The translations under genes and the position numbers were made by a program. Below, piece by piece: positions 43,450-53,090 of a stretch of DNA of 64,000 bases. A model generated the notes under the pieces. That model saw only the letters and a program-made list of their open reading frames with translations, had not been told where the DNA came from and ran no database searches. Source of the stretch: Halobacteriovorax marinus (GTDB lineage: Bacteria > Bdellovibrionota > Bacteriovoracia > Bacteriovoracales > Bacteriovoracaceae); contig MAAO01000006.1 in NCBI GenBank assembly GCA_002163155.1, positions 372,001 through 436,000 on the forward strand. Reading direction: 5' to 3'. Positions within the stretch are counted from its first letter, which is position 1; each line of letters begins with the position of its first letter.

Positions 43450-45993
43450 ATGGCCAGTTCAGAAGCTGTAGCAGAAGATAAGAAAACTGCTAAGAAAACA
43501 GCAAAAAAGACCGCCAAAAAAACTGCTAAAAAAACTGCTAAGAAAAAGGCAAAGAAAACAGCAAAGAAAACGGCAAAGAAAACGGCGAAGAAAACCACTG
43601 CTAAGAAGCAGACAAAGAAAGTAACCAAGAAGAAAACCGGAAAACGAAATCTAGGTGATTATAGCTTAGTGATCGTGGAGTCACCTTCCAAGGCCAAAAC
43701 AATTAAGAAGTATCTTGGTAAGGGTTATCAAGTTGTGGCCTCTAATGGGCACATCAAAGATCTTCCAAAGTCTAAACTTGGTGTTGATATCAAAGAAGAC
43801 TTTGCCATTGATCTTGTTCCTATCACGGGAAAGAAAGATAAAATCGAAAGAATTCAAGAATTAGCAAAAGATGCACAGATCATCTATCTCGCACCCGATA
43901 TGGATCGTGAGGGAGAGGCCATTGCTCATCACCTAGCGGAAGAGATTGGTAAGAAAAAGAAAATGTTTCGTGTCGTATTTAACGCCGTAACAAAAACTGC
44001 TGTAAATCATGCCATTGAAAACCCAACAGAGCTTAATAAGCATATGTATGAGGCTCAGCAAACAAGAAGAATCCTTGATAGACTTGTGGGTTATAAAATT
44101 TCACCAATCCTTTGGGATAAAATTCAAAGAGGGATCTCTGCTGGTAGAGTACAATCAGTGGCCCTAAGAGTTATTGTTGAAAGAGAAGATGAAGTTAACG
44201 CTTTTGTTCCCGAACAATGGTTCTCAATTCATGGAGTTTGTGAAAAAGAAACTCAGCAATTTGAAATTAAATATTACGGAGAGTCTGCTACTAAGAAGAC
44301 AGAACTCACTGAAATTGATTTTGTAAAAGAAATTTTAAAAGATGTTAAAGGGAAAAGTCTTTCTGTTGTTGATGTAAAAAAGAAAGAAAGAAAACAAAAC
44401 CCAACGCCTCCTTTTACAACGTCAAAGCTTCAACAGGAAGCTGCAAATAAGTTAGGTTACACGGCTAAAAGAACAATGATGACGGCTCAAAAATTGTATG
44501 AAGGGATCCAGCTTACTGAACATGGTATGCAGGGTCTTATTACATATATGAGAACCGATTCTGTTCGAGTAGCCCCAGAAGCGATGGACTCTTTAAGAGA
44601 ATTCATTGGTGAAAAATATGGAAAAGATTATCTCTCTGTAGATCCAATTGAATATAAGAAGAAAGGAAAGTCTAAGGTTCAAGATGCCCACGAGGCTATC
44701 CGTCCTACAAACTTAGCCTTTACTCCTGAGTCTGTCAGAGGTGATTTAGAGCCAGAGCAACAAAAACTCTATGAAATGATTTGGAATAAGTATATTTCTT
44801 CTCAAATGAGTCAGGCGATTATTGATCAAACGGCAATTTTAATGGAAAGAGAAGGGCATTTCTTTAAGGCCAATGGTTCAATAATTAAATTCCCAGGTTT
44901 TAGAACTGTTTATCTAGAAGCTGCAGCTGAGAAAAGATCTCGCAGAGGTGGAGACGAAGAGGAAGATGATAACAAGAGTGGTCTTCTTCCTGATATTGAA
45001 GTGGGAGAAACTTTCAATCCTATTGAAGGTCCTACTGAACTTGAACACTGGACTTCACCACCTCCAAGGTACAATGAAGCCTCACTTGTAAAATCTCTTG
45101 AAGAACATGGTATTGGTAGACCATCTACTTACGCTGCCATTATTTCAAATATTCAAGATAGAGGATACGTTGAAAAAATAGAGAATAGATTTTTCCCAAC
45201 GGAACTCGGTATAGTTGTATGTCGAATGCTGATAGAAAGTTTTCCTAACGTAATGGACATTAAATTCACTGCGGGAGTAGAAGAGCTCTTAGATCAGATT
45301 GAAGACGGTACTATTAAATATAAGAAAGTTCTTAGAAGCTTTTGGAAAGAATTTGAAGTCACTTTAGAAAAAGCCAAAGAGGAAATGAAAAACCTCAAGA
45401 AACAGCTTATTCCTACTGGTATTAATTGTCATAAGTGTGAAGACGGTGAATACCATATAAAGTGGGGAAGGAACGGTCAGTTCTTTGCTTGTTCAAACTA
45501 TCCCGATTGTAACTCAACTCAAGATTTTAAAAAGCGTATGGATGGAAGTTATGACATTCTACCTAAGAATTGGTTTCATGATGATTGCCCAACCTGCAAT
45601 AAAAGACTTGAAGTAAAAAAAGGGAAGTACGGAAGATTTGTTCGATGCGAGGATTATCCTCAGTGCGATACTACACTTCCTTATACGCTAGATATCGTAT
45701 GTCCTGAGTGTAAAAAAGGAAAATTTGCAGAAAAGAAGAGTCGTTATGGGAAAATTTTCTATGGTTGCTCAAGTTATCCTGACTGTGAAAATGCTTCTTG
45801 GACGAAACCCTATGTTCATGACTGTCCATCTTGTGGATACTCAATTATGGGATTCAAAATAACGAAACGAGATGGGAAACATCTTGAGTGTGCCAAGTGT
45901 AAATTTAAAGTAGAGTGGGAACAAACCCCTTATGGAAAAGAAGAACTTGAAAAACAGCGCCAAGAAGAAGAGGCCTTAAAAGGTGCCCAATAG
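43450..45993 (+). CDS. topA: DNA topoisomerase I with histone-H1-like N-terminal tail
   Basis: Relaxes negative supercoils. Residues about 8-65 are an unusual lysine-rich tail of (A/T)KKTAKK repeats. Then follow TOPRIM (LVIVESPSKAKTIKKYLG, PDMDREGEAIAHH) and the catalytic Tyr Y366 in TYMRTDSVR. Four C-terminal zinc fingers start with CHKC, CPTC, CPEC and CPSC. The core is normal in length. AAGGAA is 6 nt before ATG 43450. H1-like repeats in TopA are known at the C-terminus in actinobacteria; here they are at the N-terminus. Confidence 0.95.
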   Translation: MASSEAVAEDKKTAKKTAKKTAKKTAKKTAKKKAKKTAKKTAKKTAKKTTAKKQTKKVTKKKTGKRNLGDYSLVIVESPSKAKTIKKYLGKGYQVVASNGHIKDLPKSKLGVDIKEDFAIDLVPITGKKDKIERIQELAKDAQIIYLAPDMDREGEAIAHHLAEEIGKKKKMFRVVFNAVTKTAVNHAIENPTELNKHMYEAQQTRRILDRLVGYKISPILWDKIQRGISAGRVQSVALRVIVEREDEVNAFVPEQWFSIHGVCEKETQQFEIKYYGESATKKTELTEIDFVKEILKDVKGKSLSVVDVKKKERKQNPTPPFTTSKLQQEAANKLGYTAKRTMMTAQKLYEGIQLTEHGMQGLITYMRTDSVRVAPEAMDSLREFIGEKYGKDYLSVDPIEYKKKGKSKVQDAHEAIRPTNLAFTPESVRGDLEPEQQKLYEMIWNKYISSQMSQAIIDQTAILMEREGHFFKANGSIIKFPGFRTVYLEAAAEKRSRRGGDEEEDDNKSGLLPDIEVGETFNPIEGPTELEHWTSPPPRYNEASLVKSLEEHGIGRPSTYAAIISNIQDRGYVEKIENRFFPTELGIVVCRMLIESFPNVMDIKFTAGVEELLDQIEDGTIKYKKVLRSFWKEFEVTLEKAKEEMKNLKKQLIPTGINCHKCEDGEYHIKWGRNGQFFACSNYPDCNSTQDFKKRMDGSYDILPKNWFHDDCPTCNKRLEVKKGKYGRFVRCEDYPQCDTTLPYTLDIVCPECKKGKFAEKKSRYGKIFYGCSSYPDCENASWTKPYVHDCPSCGYSIMGFKITKRDGKHLECAKCKFKVEWEQTPYGKEELEKQRQEEEALKGAQ
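43484..43647 (+). repeat. Low-complexity Lys-codon repeat tract in topA
   Basis: About 12 near-tandem copies of a 12-base unit (AAA ACT GCT AAG type) encode the KKTA repeats of the TopA tail. Copies differ at third codon positions, showing selection on the protein and not recent slippage. Confidence 0.85.
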
Positions 45994-45994
45994 T

Positions 45995-46972
45995 ATGATG
46001 ACTATAAAGAAAGCGATAGATGTAACTCCTGGACCACGTACTAAGAGTGAATATTTGAAACTTTATTGCAAAGGTTTCTGTATGGGAACAGCTGATCTTA
46101 TTCCTGGTGTTTCAGGAGGAACGATTGCCTTTATTACTGGAATTTATGAAAATCTCCTAGATGCTATAACTTCGATCAATAAAGACTTCTTTGTTAAAGT
46201 TCTAACTTTAAAGTGGGCGGAAGCTCTAGCACAGGTTCACATTAGATTTCTTGTTCCACTGGCTTTTGGAATGATTACGGCTATTTTATCGCTAGCTCGT
46301 CTAATGCACTATCTGATTAATCACCAACCAATCCCGACATGGGCAGCATTCTTTGGGTTAATTGCAGCTTCTACAATTGTTATTTGGAAAGATATTGATA
46401 AGCCTTTTAAACCTCAGAATTTTTTCTTCATAGTTCTCGGCGCAGTTATTGCGTGGGTTCTAGTGAGTTTAATACCCGTCACAACTCCCTTTGAGTGGTG
46501 GTTTATTTACTTGTGTGGAGTTATTGGAATAACGGCGATGATTCTTCCGGGGCTTAGTGGTTCATTCTTACTGCTTATCTTAGGGAAGTACGAATATATT
46601 ACTGGAGCTATCAAGAACCCTTTTCTTGTTGAGAATATGGCCACGATTGGAATTTTCCTCTGTGGAACTATTTCAGGACTCTTAGGTTTTTCTAAAATTT
46701 TAAATTACTTTATGAAACATTACAGAGCTCAAACCATGTCTGTTCTAACTGGGATTCTCATCGGATCCATGAAAAAAGTTTGGCCTTGGAAGGAAGTTAT
46801 TGAAACTAGAATTGTCAGAGGAAAAGTAAAAGTTCTTCGTGATGCCAATGTCTTTCCATCGGAAATTGGAACTGAGACTTATATAGCTATTGCTCTTATC
46901 ATTCTAGGATTCATTTCTGTACTCTTAATGGAGAATTATGGATCCAAGAGACAGAGTGAAAAGGTTGCTTGA
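45995..46972 (+). CDS. DUF368 membrane protein (polyprenyl-phosphate transporter PopT-like)
   Basis: 325 residues, about eight transmembrane segments. The hallmark MGTADLIPGVSGGTIAFITGIYE is near the N-terminus, with a second GITAMILPGLSGSFLLLILGKYE repeat, the inverted-repeat signature of DUF368. This family has been linked to recycling undecaprenyl phosphate across the inner membrane. Start ATG 45995 follows the topA stop by one base, so the two are probably co-transcribed. A GTG at 45983 is an alternative. Confidence 0.88.
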   Translation: MMTIKKAIDVTPGPRTKSEYLKLYCKGFCMGTADLIPGVSGGTIAFITGIYENLLDAITSINKDFFVKVLTLKWAEALAQVHIRFLVPLAFGMITAILSLARLMHYLINHQPIPTWAAFFGLIAASTIVIWKDIDKPFKPQNFFFIVLGAVIAWVLVSLIPVTTPFEWWFIYLCGVIGITAMILPGLSGSFLLLILGKYEYITGAIKNPFLVENMATIGIFLCGTISGLLGFSKILNYFMKHYRAQTMSVLTGILIGSMKKVWPWKEVIETRIVRGKVKVLRDANVFPSEIGTETYIAIALIILGFISVLLMENYGSKRQSEKVA

Positions 46973-46998
46973 ACGAAACATATAGTTTAATCTAGTAT
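46969..46998 (+). promoter_or_regulatory. Putative promoter of tRNA-Arg
   Basis: TTGAAC (46969-46974), 18-bp spacer, TAGTAT (46993-46998), ending 9 bases before the tRNA. The -35 overlaps the last codon of the DUF368 gene. Weaker than the tRNA-Val promoter. Confidence 0.4.
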
Positions 46999-47007
46999 TC
47001 AGATAGT

Positions 47008-47084
47008 GGGGCGTTGGCTCAGCTGGATAGAGTAGGAGGCTTCGAACCTCTTGGTCGGGGGTTCGAGTCCCTCACGCCCCACCA
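47008..47084 (+). tRNA. tRNA-Arg (anticodon UCG)
   Basis: Full 77-nt cloverleaf with encoded CCA: acceptor GGGGCGT/ACGCCCC, D stem GCTC/GAGT, anticodon stem GGAGG/CCTCT with loop CTTCGAA (anticodon TCG), T stem GGGGG/CCCTC with loop TTCGAGT. A UCG anticodon in place of ACG (read as ICG) for CGN codons is the less common bacterial form. Confidence 0.95.
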
Positions 47085-47167
47085 TCATTTTTGTCGTAAA
47101 AATTAAGATATCTTCAAATTCATCTAATTCCATCCATTCATTTTAATTTGAACCGAAATGAAGTCAT

Positions 47168-49159
47168 ATGGAATTTAAAAAAACCTCTCAACTTTCATTT
47201 GAGTTATTGAAGTGGATTTTAATATGCTCAACCTTTTTCACGTTTCTAGGAACTGGGGTACAGCTTTATACTGATTACAGAGCTGGTCTTTCCACTATTG
47301 AGTCAACTCTGGATCAAATTGATCGAAGTTACGTTAGATCAATTTCTAATAGTTTATGGAATCTAGATGACGAACAAATTAAAATTCAAGTAAATGGAAT
47401 AATAAAATTAAAGGATATAGACTATATTAAAATTTCAGAAAAAAGAGAGGGAGGATTTCAGCTCTTTTCTGAATTAGGTGAAAAGCACACTAAAAATGTT
47501 ATTAATAAAGAATTTAATCTCTTATACACGAGTGATAATAAGAAAGTTCAAATTGGTGTTCTCCATGTGCAGGCTTCATTGTCAGGTTTATTTTCTCGAT
47601 TATTTGATAAAATATTAGTTATTCTAGTTACTCAAACCTTGAAGACATTTATCGTCTCTTTTTGCATCCTCTACATTATTCATATTCTTGTTTCTAAGAA
47701 AATAATGACTCTCGTTGAATTTGCTAAACAGCTGCGAGTTAAGAATTTAGATACACCAATCTTGTTCAAACGTGAGAAAGAAAAGATGGATGAAATTGAT
47801 GAATTAGCAAAATCAATGAATCAAATGAGAATTCATCTTAAAATGTCCATTGAGAAAATGAAAAAGAGTGAAGAAAATATTATTCAAGAAAGGGATTATA
47901 CAAAGGGCCTAATTAATGGAAGTCCTTATATCATTTGTGGCCTGACTCCCGCGGGGATCACTAACTTTGTAAATCCACTTGGTTTGACTCTCACTGGACT
48001 ATCTGAAAATCAAGTTGTTGGAGAGAATTTCTTTGAAATTTTAGGATCAGAAGATAGTCAGGATAAAGCAATAACTTTCTTTGAAGAAAGCCGTTATACA
48101 GAGTTAAAGGACTTTATCCTTCCAATAAAATTTCAAAATATGAAACGCATCGTTGTTTCTTGGTCAACTGTTCTAAGGAGAGATCAGGATGGACTTATCG
48201 TTGAGATAATAGGTTTTGGAGCAGATGTTACTGAAAAAGTTATAGCTGAGGAAGAGCTAAAGCGTTACCAGGAGCATTTAGAAGTTCTCGTTGAAAAACG
48301 TACAGAAGAAGTTGAAGAAAAGAACAAAGAATTGGAAGCAAATCTAAAAAAACTTAAGACGATGCAGGGGCGCATGATCGCTCAGGAGAAGCTTGCTTCT
48401 CTTGGGAGTTTGACTGCTGGAATCGCTCATGAATTAAATAATCCTCTAAATTTTATTATTAACTTTGCTTATGCAGGAAATGAGAATTGTAAGGAGCTTT
48501 TAGAGGAAGCTAAGAATGGTGGAATTAAAGATGAAAAAACTCAGAAAGAAGTGATTGAAGGACTGCAGGAGTTAAAACAATTTAATCACCTCATTCACCT
48601 TCATGGAAAAAAATCAGAAATGATTATAAAGTCGATGCTGGCACACTCTCGTACAAAAGAATCTGAAATGAGTTATCAAGACTTGAATGCATTAATTGAG
48701 GAAAATGTGAACTTTGCTTTTCACGCTTTGAGGTCAAAATTTAGAGGCTTCAATTCAAAGGTTAATTTAAAACTTAAGTCTGACCTCAGTAAAGTTAATG
48801 TGGCAAAAGGTGAAATTGATAGAGTTCTCTTAAATATGTTTACTAACGCTTTTTATTCAATGAATTTAAAAAAACAAGGAGGGGAGAGCGATTTTAGTCC
48901 AACATTAGATGTTCAGTCAGAGGAGCATACAGATTGTATTGTTATTAATATTCGTGACAATGGCATAGGTATCCCTGAGGAAAGAATGAAGGATGTTTTC
49001 GATCCCTTTTACACAACAAAACCAGCAGGCGAAGGGACAGGTTTAGGTCTTTCTCTTAGTTATGAAATTATAGTAGGAGTTCATCAAGGAGAGCTTGATC
49101 TTAAAAGCAAAGAGGGAGAATTTGCAGAATTTACCATTAAAATCCCAAAGGTAGCTTAG
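47168..49159 (+). CDS. Membrane sensor histidine kinase with PAS domain
   Basis: 663 residues. TM1 at about 13-35, a periplasmic region of about 115 residues, TM2 at about 150-176, HAMP, a PAS domain (about 245-360, ending VEIIGFGADVTEKV), and a coiled coil. The HisKA has phospho-acceptor H421 in LTAGIAHELNNPLNF. The HATPase has N box LLNMFTNAFYSM, G1 DNGIGIPEE and G2 GTGLGLSLSYEI. The output response regulator starts 4 bases downstream. Ligand unknown. Confidence 0.94.
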   Translation: MEFKKTSQLSFELLKWILICSTFFTFLGTGVQLYTDYRAGLSTIESTLDQIDRSYVRSISNSLWNLDDEQIKIQVNGIIKLKDIDYIKISEKREGGFQLFSELGEKHTKNVINKEFNLLYTSDNKKVQIGVLHVQASLSGLFSRLFDKILVILVTQTLKTFIVSFCILYIIHILVSKKIMTLVEFAKQLRVKNLDTPILFKREKEKMDEIDELAKSMNQMRIHLKMSIEKMKKSEENIIQERDYTKGLINGSPYIICGLTPAGITNFVNPLGLTLTGLSENQVVGENFFEILGSEDSQDKAITFFEESRYTELKDFILPIKFQNMKRIVVSWSTVLRRDQDGLIVEIIGFGADVTEKVIAEEELKRYQEHLEVLVEKRTEEVEEKNKELEANLKKLKTMQGRMIAQEKLASLGSLTAGIAHELNNPLNFIINFAYAGNENCKELLEEAKNGGIKDEKTQKEVIEGLQELKQFNHLIHLHGKKSEMIIKSMLAHSRTKESEMSYQDLNALIEENVNFAFHALRSKFRGFNSKVNLKLKSDLSKVNVAKGEIDRVLLNMFTNAFYSMNLKKQGGESDFSPTLDVQSEEHTDCIVINIRDNGIGIPEERMKDVFDPFYTTKPAGEGTGLGLSLSYEIIVGVHQGELDLKSKEGEFAEFTIKIPKVA

Positions 49160-49163
49160 AGTT

Positions 49164-50513
49164 ATGGAACAAAAAATATTAATCATCGATGATGAAAAAG
49201 AGATTTTAGATATAATTGAAATTATAATTGAATCGGAGTTTTCATTTGAAATTTTAAGGGCGGACAGCGGACGCACGGGAATAGAGATACTTAAAGAGAA
49301 TAGTGTCTCTTTAATCATTTCTGACTACTCAATGGATAGTGGAACAGGAGGAGAAATATTTTTGTTCAATAAAGATCATGAAAATGTTCCCTTTATCATG
49401 GTGTCGGGAGGGTTTCTTGAGGACTATAAAGAACTCGAAGACTTTCGAAAAACTAACCCTCTAAATACTTATATTCAAAAACCTATGGACGAAGATTTCT
49501 TTATTGAATCTATTAGAAAATCAATGAATGATGAGGCTGATCTCTTAAGCACTAGTGAATTTAGGAGATTGAAGATAGATCATGTATTAACTTTTTTAAA
49601 AACTAATAAAGACATATATATAAAACTCTCAGGAGAGAAATATTTAAAGATTGTTCATGCTGGAGAGTTGTTTGAAAAGAATCAGCTTATTAAGTATCAA
49701 GAAAAAGGAGAGGACTATGTTTACTTCAAAAAACCTGACTTCGAGAGTTTTGTTAAAGAAGTATTGAGCAAATTGAACAAGAGTATTCTTGGAAGTATAA
49801 ACCTCTCTGATACAGTCACTCTAGGTGCTATAGGATATGAGTTCGTACATTCGAGTTTAAGAGATATGGGACTTACTAATGATCATGTTGATTTTGTAAA
49901 TAGCTTAGTAGAAAAGAGCGTCTCAAGTTTAATGGAGAACAAAGAGGTGGAAATCCTCTTACAATCTTTTTTCCATGAAAAAGGCTATTTAGTTTCTCAC
50001 ACTATGACTGCGATTTATATTTCATTTCTAATCTGTCAAAAAGTTGAATATACTAATGAGACAAGTGTCGAGAAATTAGTCTTTGCGGCTATCGTACATG
50101 ATTTAGGGATTAGTGATAGTTCTCTTTCTCAAATAATAGATAGAGATAGTAAAGAGTTTGAAGCGTTAAGTGGACGTGATAAAAAAGATGTTTTAAATCA
50201 CATGTTTACATCAGTTAAGTTACTTGAAAATTTTAAATCTATTCCTAATGATGTGGAGAATATAATATTGGAGCATCATGAAAATACTAGCGGAACAGGT
50301 TTTCCAAGAAATATTGCGGCCAATAGAATTTCACCATTAAGTGCAATCTTTATTCTTTCTTTAAGAGTTTCCCACTTTCTCTATTTCAATAAATTGTCTA
50401 CTTCAGGGCAGATGTTTAAAAAAGATTTAGAGGAAAATTGTAATAAAGGGAATTTTAAAAAACCGCTCGCGGCGCTTCTCTCTTGTTTGGAAAAGGCTTT
50501 GAAGTCTAGTTGA
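49164..50513 (+). CDS. Response regulator with variant HD-GYP domain
   Basis: 449 residues: receiver (ILIIDDEKEI, phospho-acceptor D54 in ISDYSMD, Lys in IQKPMDE), an unrecognised middle (about 130-270), and an HD-GYP domain. The latter has SHTMTAIY, HD at 312-313 (VHDLGIS), a further His, HHE (371-373) and GTGFP where GYP is usual, and lacks the Lys of HDxGK. HD-GYP proteins hydrolyse cyclic di-GMP. The metal ligands look present; activity on c-di-GMP is inferred. It is paired with the PAS kinase, and its tail overlaps the convergent pentapeptide gene by 8 bases. Confidence 0.87.
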   Translation: MEQKILIIDDEKEILDIIEIIIESEFSFEILRADSGRTGIEILKENSVSLIISDYSMDSGTGGEIFLFNKDHENVPFIMVSGGFLEDYKELEDFRKTNPLNTYIQKPMDEDFFIESIRKSMNDEADLLSTSEFRRLKIDHVLTFLKTNKDIYIKLSGEKYLKIVHAGELFEKNQLIKYQEKGEDYVYFKKPDFESFVKEVLSKLNKSILGSINLSDTVTLGAIGYEFVHSSLRDMGLTNDHVDFVNSLVEKSVSSLMENKEVEILLQSFFHEKGYLVSHTMTAIYISFLICQKVEYTNETSVEKLVFAAIVHDLGISDSSLSQIIDRDSKEFEALSGRDKKDVLNHMFTSVKLLENFKSIPNDVENIILEHHENTSGTGFPRNIAANRISPLSAIFILSLRVSHFLYFNKLSTSGQMFKKDLEENCNKGNFKKPLAALLSCLEKALKSS

Positions 50514-51051
50514 TTCCGTTAAAGTTCATTCCTAGTTTTTTAGCATGTTCTTTAGTAAATGGAAGGCGAGTGTTGATATTAAAAATAGCGCTCTTTAAAT
50601 CACAGTTTTCAAAAGTAACATTTCTAAGATCTGAATTTGAAAAGTTCGCACCTTTTAAGTCACAATTTATAAAAGTCGTATGATTTAGTCTAGACCATCT
50701 AAAGTCTGTTTCTGTCGCTTTACAGTCTATTAATTTTGAATGGCTAAGATCAACAAATTGAAAATTTACTCTACTTAAGTTATCTTTATCAAATTTGTTT
50801 GACTTAAGATTAGACCATGCAAAAGAGGACATTTCTAAATTTGTATTTAGAAAGTGTGCTTTCTTTATATTGCACTTCTCAAGATTCGAACTCGCTAAGT
50901 GCGAATTTGAAACTTGAATATTGTCCATTTTAGAACTATTAAAAGTAGACTCTGATAAGTGACAGTTATTGATGCTTTTTAAACTCTCATAGTTCTCTAA
51001 TTTAAAAAAATCAATTTTCTTGTTTTTGATGCAGTGTTTCGTTATAGACAT
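50506..51051 (-). CDS. Pentapeptide-repeat protein
   Basis: 181 residues; about residues 25-165 are A(D/N)LxX-type repeats (NSKMDNIQVSNSHLASSNLE, SHSKLIDCK, FINCDLKGANFSNSDLRNV). They form a right-handed beta-helix. Such proteins are often DNA-gyrase-mimicking or scaffolding proteins; no further domain. No signal peptide, so cytoplasmic. Function not assignable. Confidence 0.85.
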   Translation of the reverse strand: MSITKHCIKNKKIDFFKLENYESLKSINNCHLSESTFNSSKMDNIQVSNSHLASSNLEKCNIKKAHFLNTNLEMSSFAWSNLKSNKFDKDNLSRVNFQFVDLSHSKLIDCKATETDFRWSRLNHTTFINCDLKGANFSNSDLRNVTFENCDLKSAIFNINTRLPFTKEHAKKLGMNFNGIN

Positions 51052-51149
51052 TCGTCAATCCTTCTGTGGAATGCAAAATTATCCTACAAATAAAATTTAA
51101 ATAGATCGAGCATTTTTCTTTAGAAAACGAATTTTTTTTAGAAAAAAAG

Positions 51150-52388
51150 CTAATAATAGGTTTTACAGCTTGTTTTTGGACCTGACGCACCCCATCTTTG
51201 GGCAATTTCATCATTGGGATGAGAGGATATTCTTGAGCTCATCTTTAGATCAAAGAAGTGCTTTAAGTTGAATCTTACTCTATTATCGTTTATCTGAAGA
51301 TCTATATGACACAATTCATTTAAGGCACTCTTGGCCTCTAAGCTTCTTTGTTTTCTTATTAGATAGTCTAGCGCCAACTGAATTTCTTGCGAGACTTTTG
51401 TAATGTGAGTTGATCGACGAATTTTCTTCCAGCCATAGAGTAGTCTCTTTATTCCATTTAGCAGTGATTGATCTCTAGAGGGTGTTGAATGTTCATCAAA
51501 TTCATCTCGGTTTAAACATCTATTTCCTAGCTCTTTTAGATAGAGAGCTGTGAATTCTACTTCTCTCTTTCTCATTTTCAGAGCTGAGCAAAGATTGCGA
51601 ACTCTTCTTCTTAGGTTTTCGTCCAGAGTATCCTCTCTAGTTTTTAACTCATCTATCACTCTTGGGAAGAAGTGATCTTTTCCAGATTCTTCTAGGATTT
51701 GATACTGCTCCAAAGAGTAGTCCTGTAACAATGTTACAGGAGTGGTCATATCAATTTCGTGGGGAATAAATCTTTTAAACCCCCAAGGTTTTGCTTCGAT
51801 TATGTGCAGAGGCATGCCTTCTCTTATATCTAATTCACGAGCTTTTACTGGAGTTGTTGAGCTGTAGAGGATGAGATGGCCTGTTGGCAAGATCTCTTTA
51901 ATCATAGAAGCATGACGAATAAACGTTCCGTTAATCTTCCATCTCGTAATATAAAAGTCTCCAGGTTTCAATTGATTTAGCTTCACAGGATAGGAGTTAA
52001 ATCGTGCGAGACCTTCAGTACCTATACTTTGACCAATATGATGAATGAAGGCCTTAACTCTTTCGAGCTCGTTCTCGATATTGTCAAACCTATCACTTTT
52101 ATTTGTGATGACATCATTATTGTGTTTAGAAGTTTTAAGTATGAAGGGTAAATTATTTTGAAACGAATAGATAACTCTCGCTGCAATGATAGCATCTGCA
52201 CAGTCACTCTCTATTCCAAAGTAGGGACTATTTATAGAAAAAAATATCATAGGATGATATTCTTCAGATAAAATCCAACTAGAGAAATCCTGTATGTCTT
52301 CTGGAGTCCATGAGCGGTTTGCTTTCCAGACTGAAGCGCTTGTCACAGAAGAGAAAATAAATAGGATTATAAAGGCAAGTGACTTCAT
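51150..52388 (-). CDS. Secreted protein with putative NlpC/P60- or papain-like Cys-His core
   Basis: 412 residues with a signal peptide (to about 18). C63 in ESDCADAIIAARVIY at the start of a helix, and H159 in FIRHASMIKEI, preceded by LKPGDFYI, resemble the Cys-His pair of NlpC/P60-CHAP amidases. The C-terminal 200 residues are charged and unrecognised. It is co-transcribed and overlaps by 4 bases with the L,D-transpeptidase gene upstream, supporting a role in peptidoglycan. The enzymatic assignment is inference. Confidence 0.6.
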   Translation of the reverse strand: MKSLAFIILFIFSSVTSASVWKANRSWTPEDIQDFSSWILSEEYHPMIFFSINSPYFGIESDCADAIIAARVIYSFQNNLPFILKTSKHNNDVITNKSDRFDNIENELERVKAFIHHIGQSIGTEGLARFNSYPVKLNQLKPGDFYITRWKINGTFIRHASMIKEILPTGHLILYSSTTPVKARELDIREGMPLHIIEAKPWGFKRFIPHEIDMTTPVTLLQDYSLEQYQILEESGKDHFFPRVIDELKTREDTLDENLRRRVRNLCSALKMRKREVEFTALYLKELGNRCLNRDEFDEHSTPSRDQSLLNGIKRLLYGWKKIRRSTHITKVSQEIQLALDYLIRKQRSLEAKSALNELCHIDLQINDNRVRFNLKHFFDLKMSSRISSHPNDEIAQRWGASGPKTSCKTYY

Positions 52389-52912
52389 GGATAGATGACT
52401 ACCTGAGCACCATTAGGTGTTAGTTTCCAAACTTCTTCTATGTCAGAGTTAGATAGGGCAATACACCCTCTGGTCCAATCCATAAAACTAAGCGCATAGT
52501 TCACCATGTCTGTTCCACTTTCAATTCCTAGAGAATTAAAAATATCAGAAATAGTTCCTAGGTGAGTAGGCATACCGTGAATGAAGATATTATCTCCAGG
52601 ATCAACTCCAAGTGCCCTTGATCTCTTTAAGTCTAATTTATTGGGGTAATTAATATGTAAACTTAAGCGATACTTACTTTTTGAGTTTCTCCAATCAACT
52701 TTATAGATGCCTTCTGGAGTTTTGTTGTCGCCACGTTTGATTTTTGTACCGAGGGGTGATCTTCCAAGCATGATATCGAATGTCTTAATGACTCTTCTTT
52801 TGTGATCGACTAACTCAAGAGTTCTCCTTCCTTTGTGGATATTGATTCTCGTCACCTGAGCTAGTGAGCTAAAAGAGAGCAGAAAAGTGATAATTAGGAT
52901 GATTGATTTCAT
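52385..52912 (-). CDS. L,D-transpeptidase (YkuD domain)
   Basis: 175 residues with a signal peptide (to about 18, LAQ). The YkuD catalytic motif is H112 in IFIHGMPTHLG and C150 in WTRGCIALSN. These enzymes form or exchange 3-3 cross-links or attach lipoproteins to peptidoglycan in the periplasm. In predators of this group many copies remodel prey and own walls (known for Bdellovibrio, inferred here). It overlaps the NlpC-like gene. Confidence 0.9.
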   Translation of the reverse strand: MKSIILIITFLLSFSSLAQVTRINIHKGRRTLELVDHKRRVIKTFDIMLGRSPLGTKIKRGDNKTPEGIYKVDWRNSKSKYRLSLHINYPNKLDLKRSRALGVDPGDNIFIHGMPTHLGTISDIFNSLGIESGTDMVNYALSFMDWTRGCIALSNSDIEEVWKLTPNGAQVVIYP

Positions 52913-53090
52913 AGCGTGTTTATAGCTAATATTTGAATTATTTTCAAGGCATAGGGTAGTTTTTCTAATGCATCACGCAGCCTGTGTAAGTCCTTATTAA
53001 TTGACGATCCCTGTAATAACTTCAAGAATGGTCTCTTTTTAAAATAAATATTATATGGTTAGTCGTATTTACATAACCTTAGGAGATTAT

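Noticed and set aside
43446-43628. 60-codon minus-strand Phe/Ala/Val-rich frame
   Set aside because: Reverse-complement artefact of the Lys/Ala/Thr codon repeats in topA.
43484-43647. Possible CRISPR or tandem-repeat array
   Set aside because: The units are 12 bases without spacers and stay in frame with topA, so this is a protein repeat.
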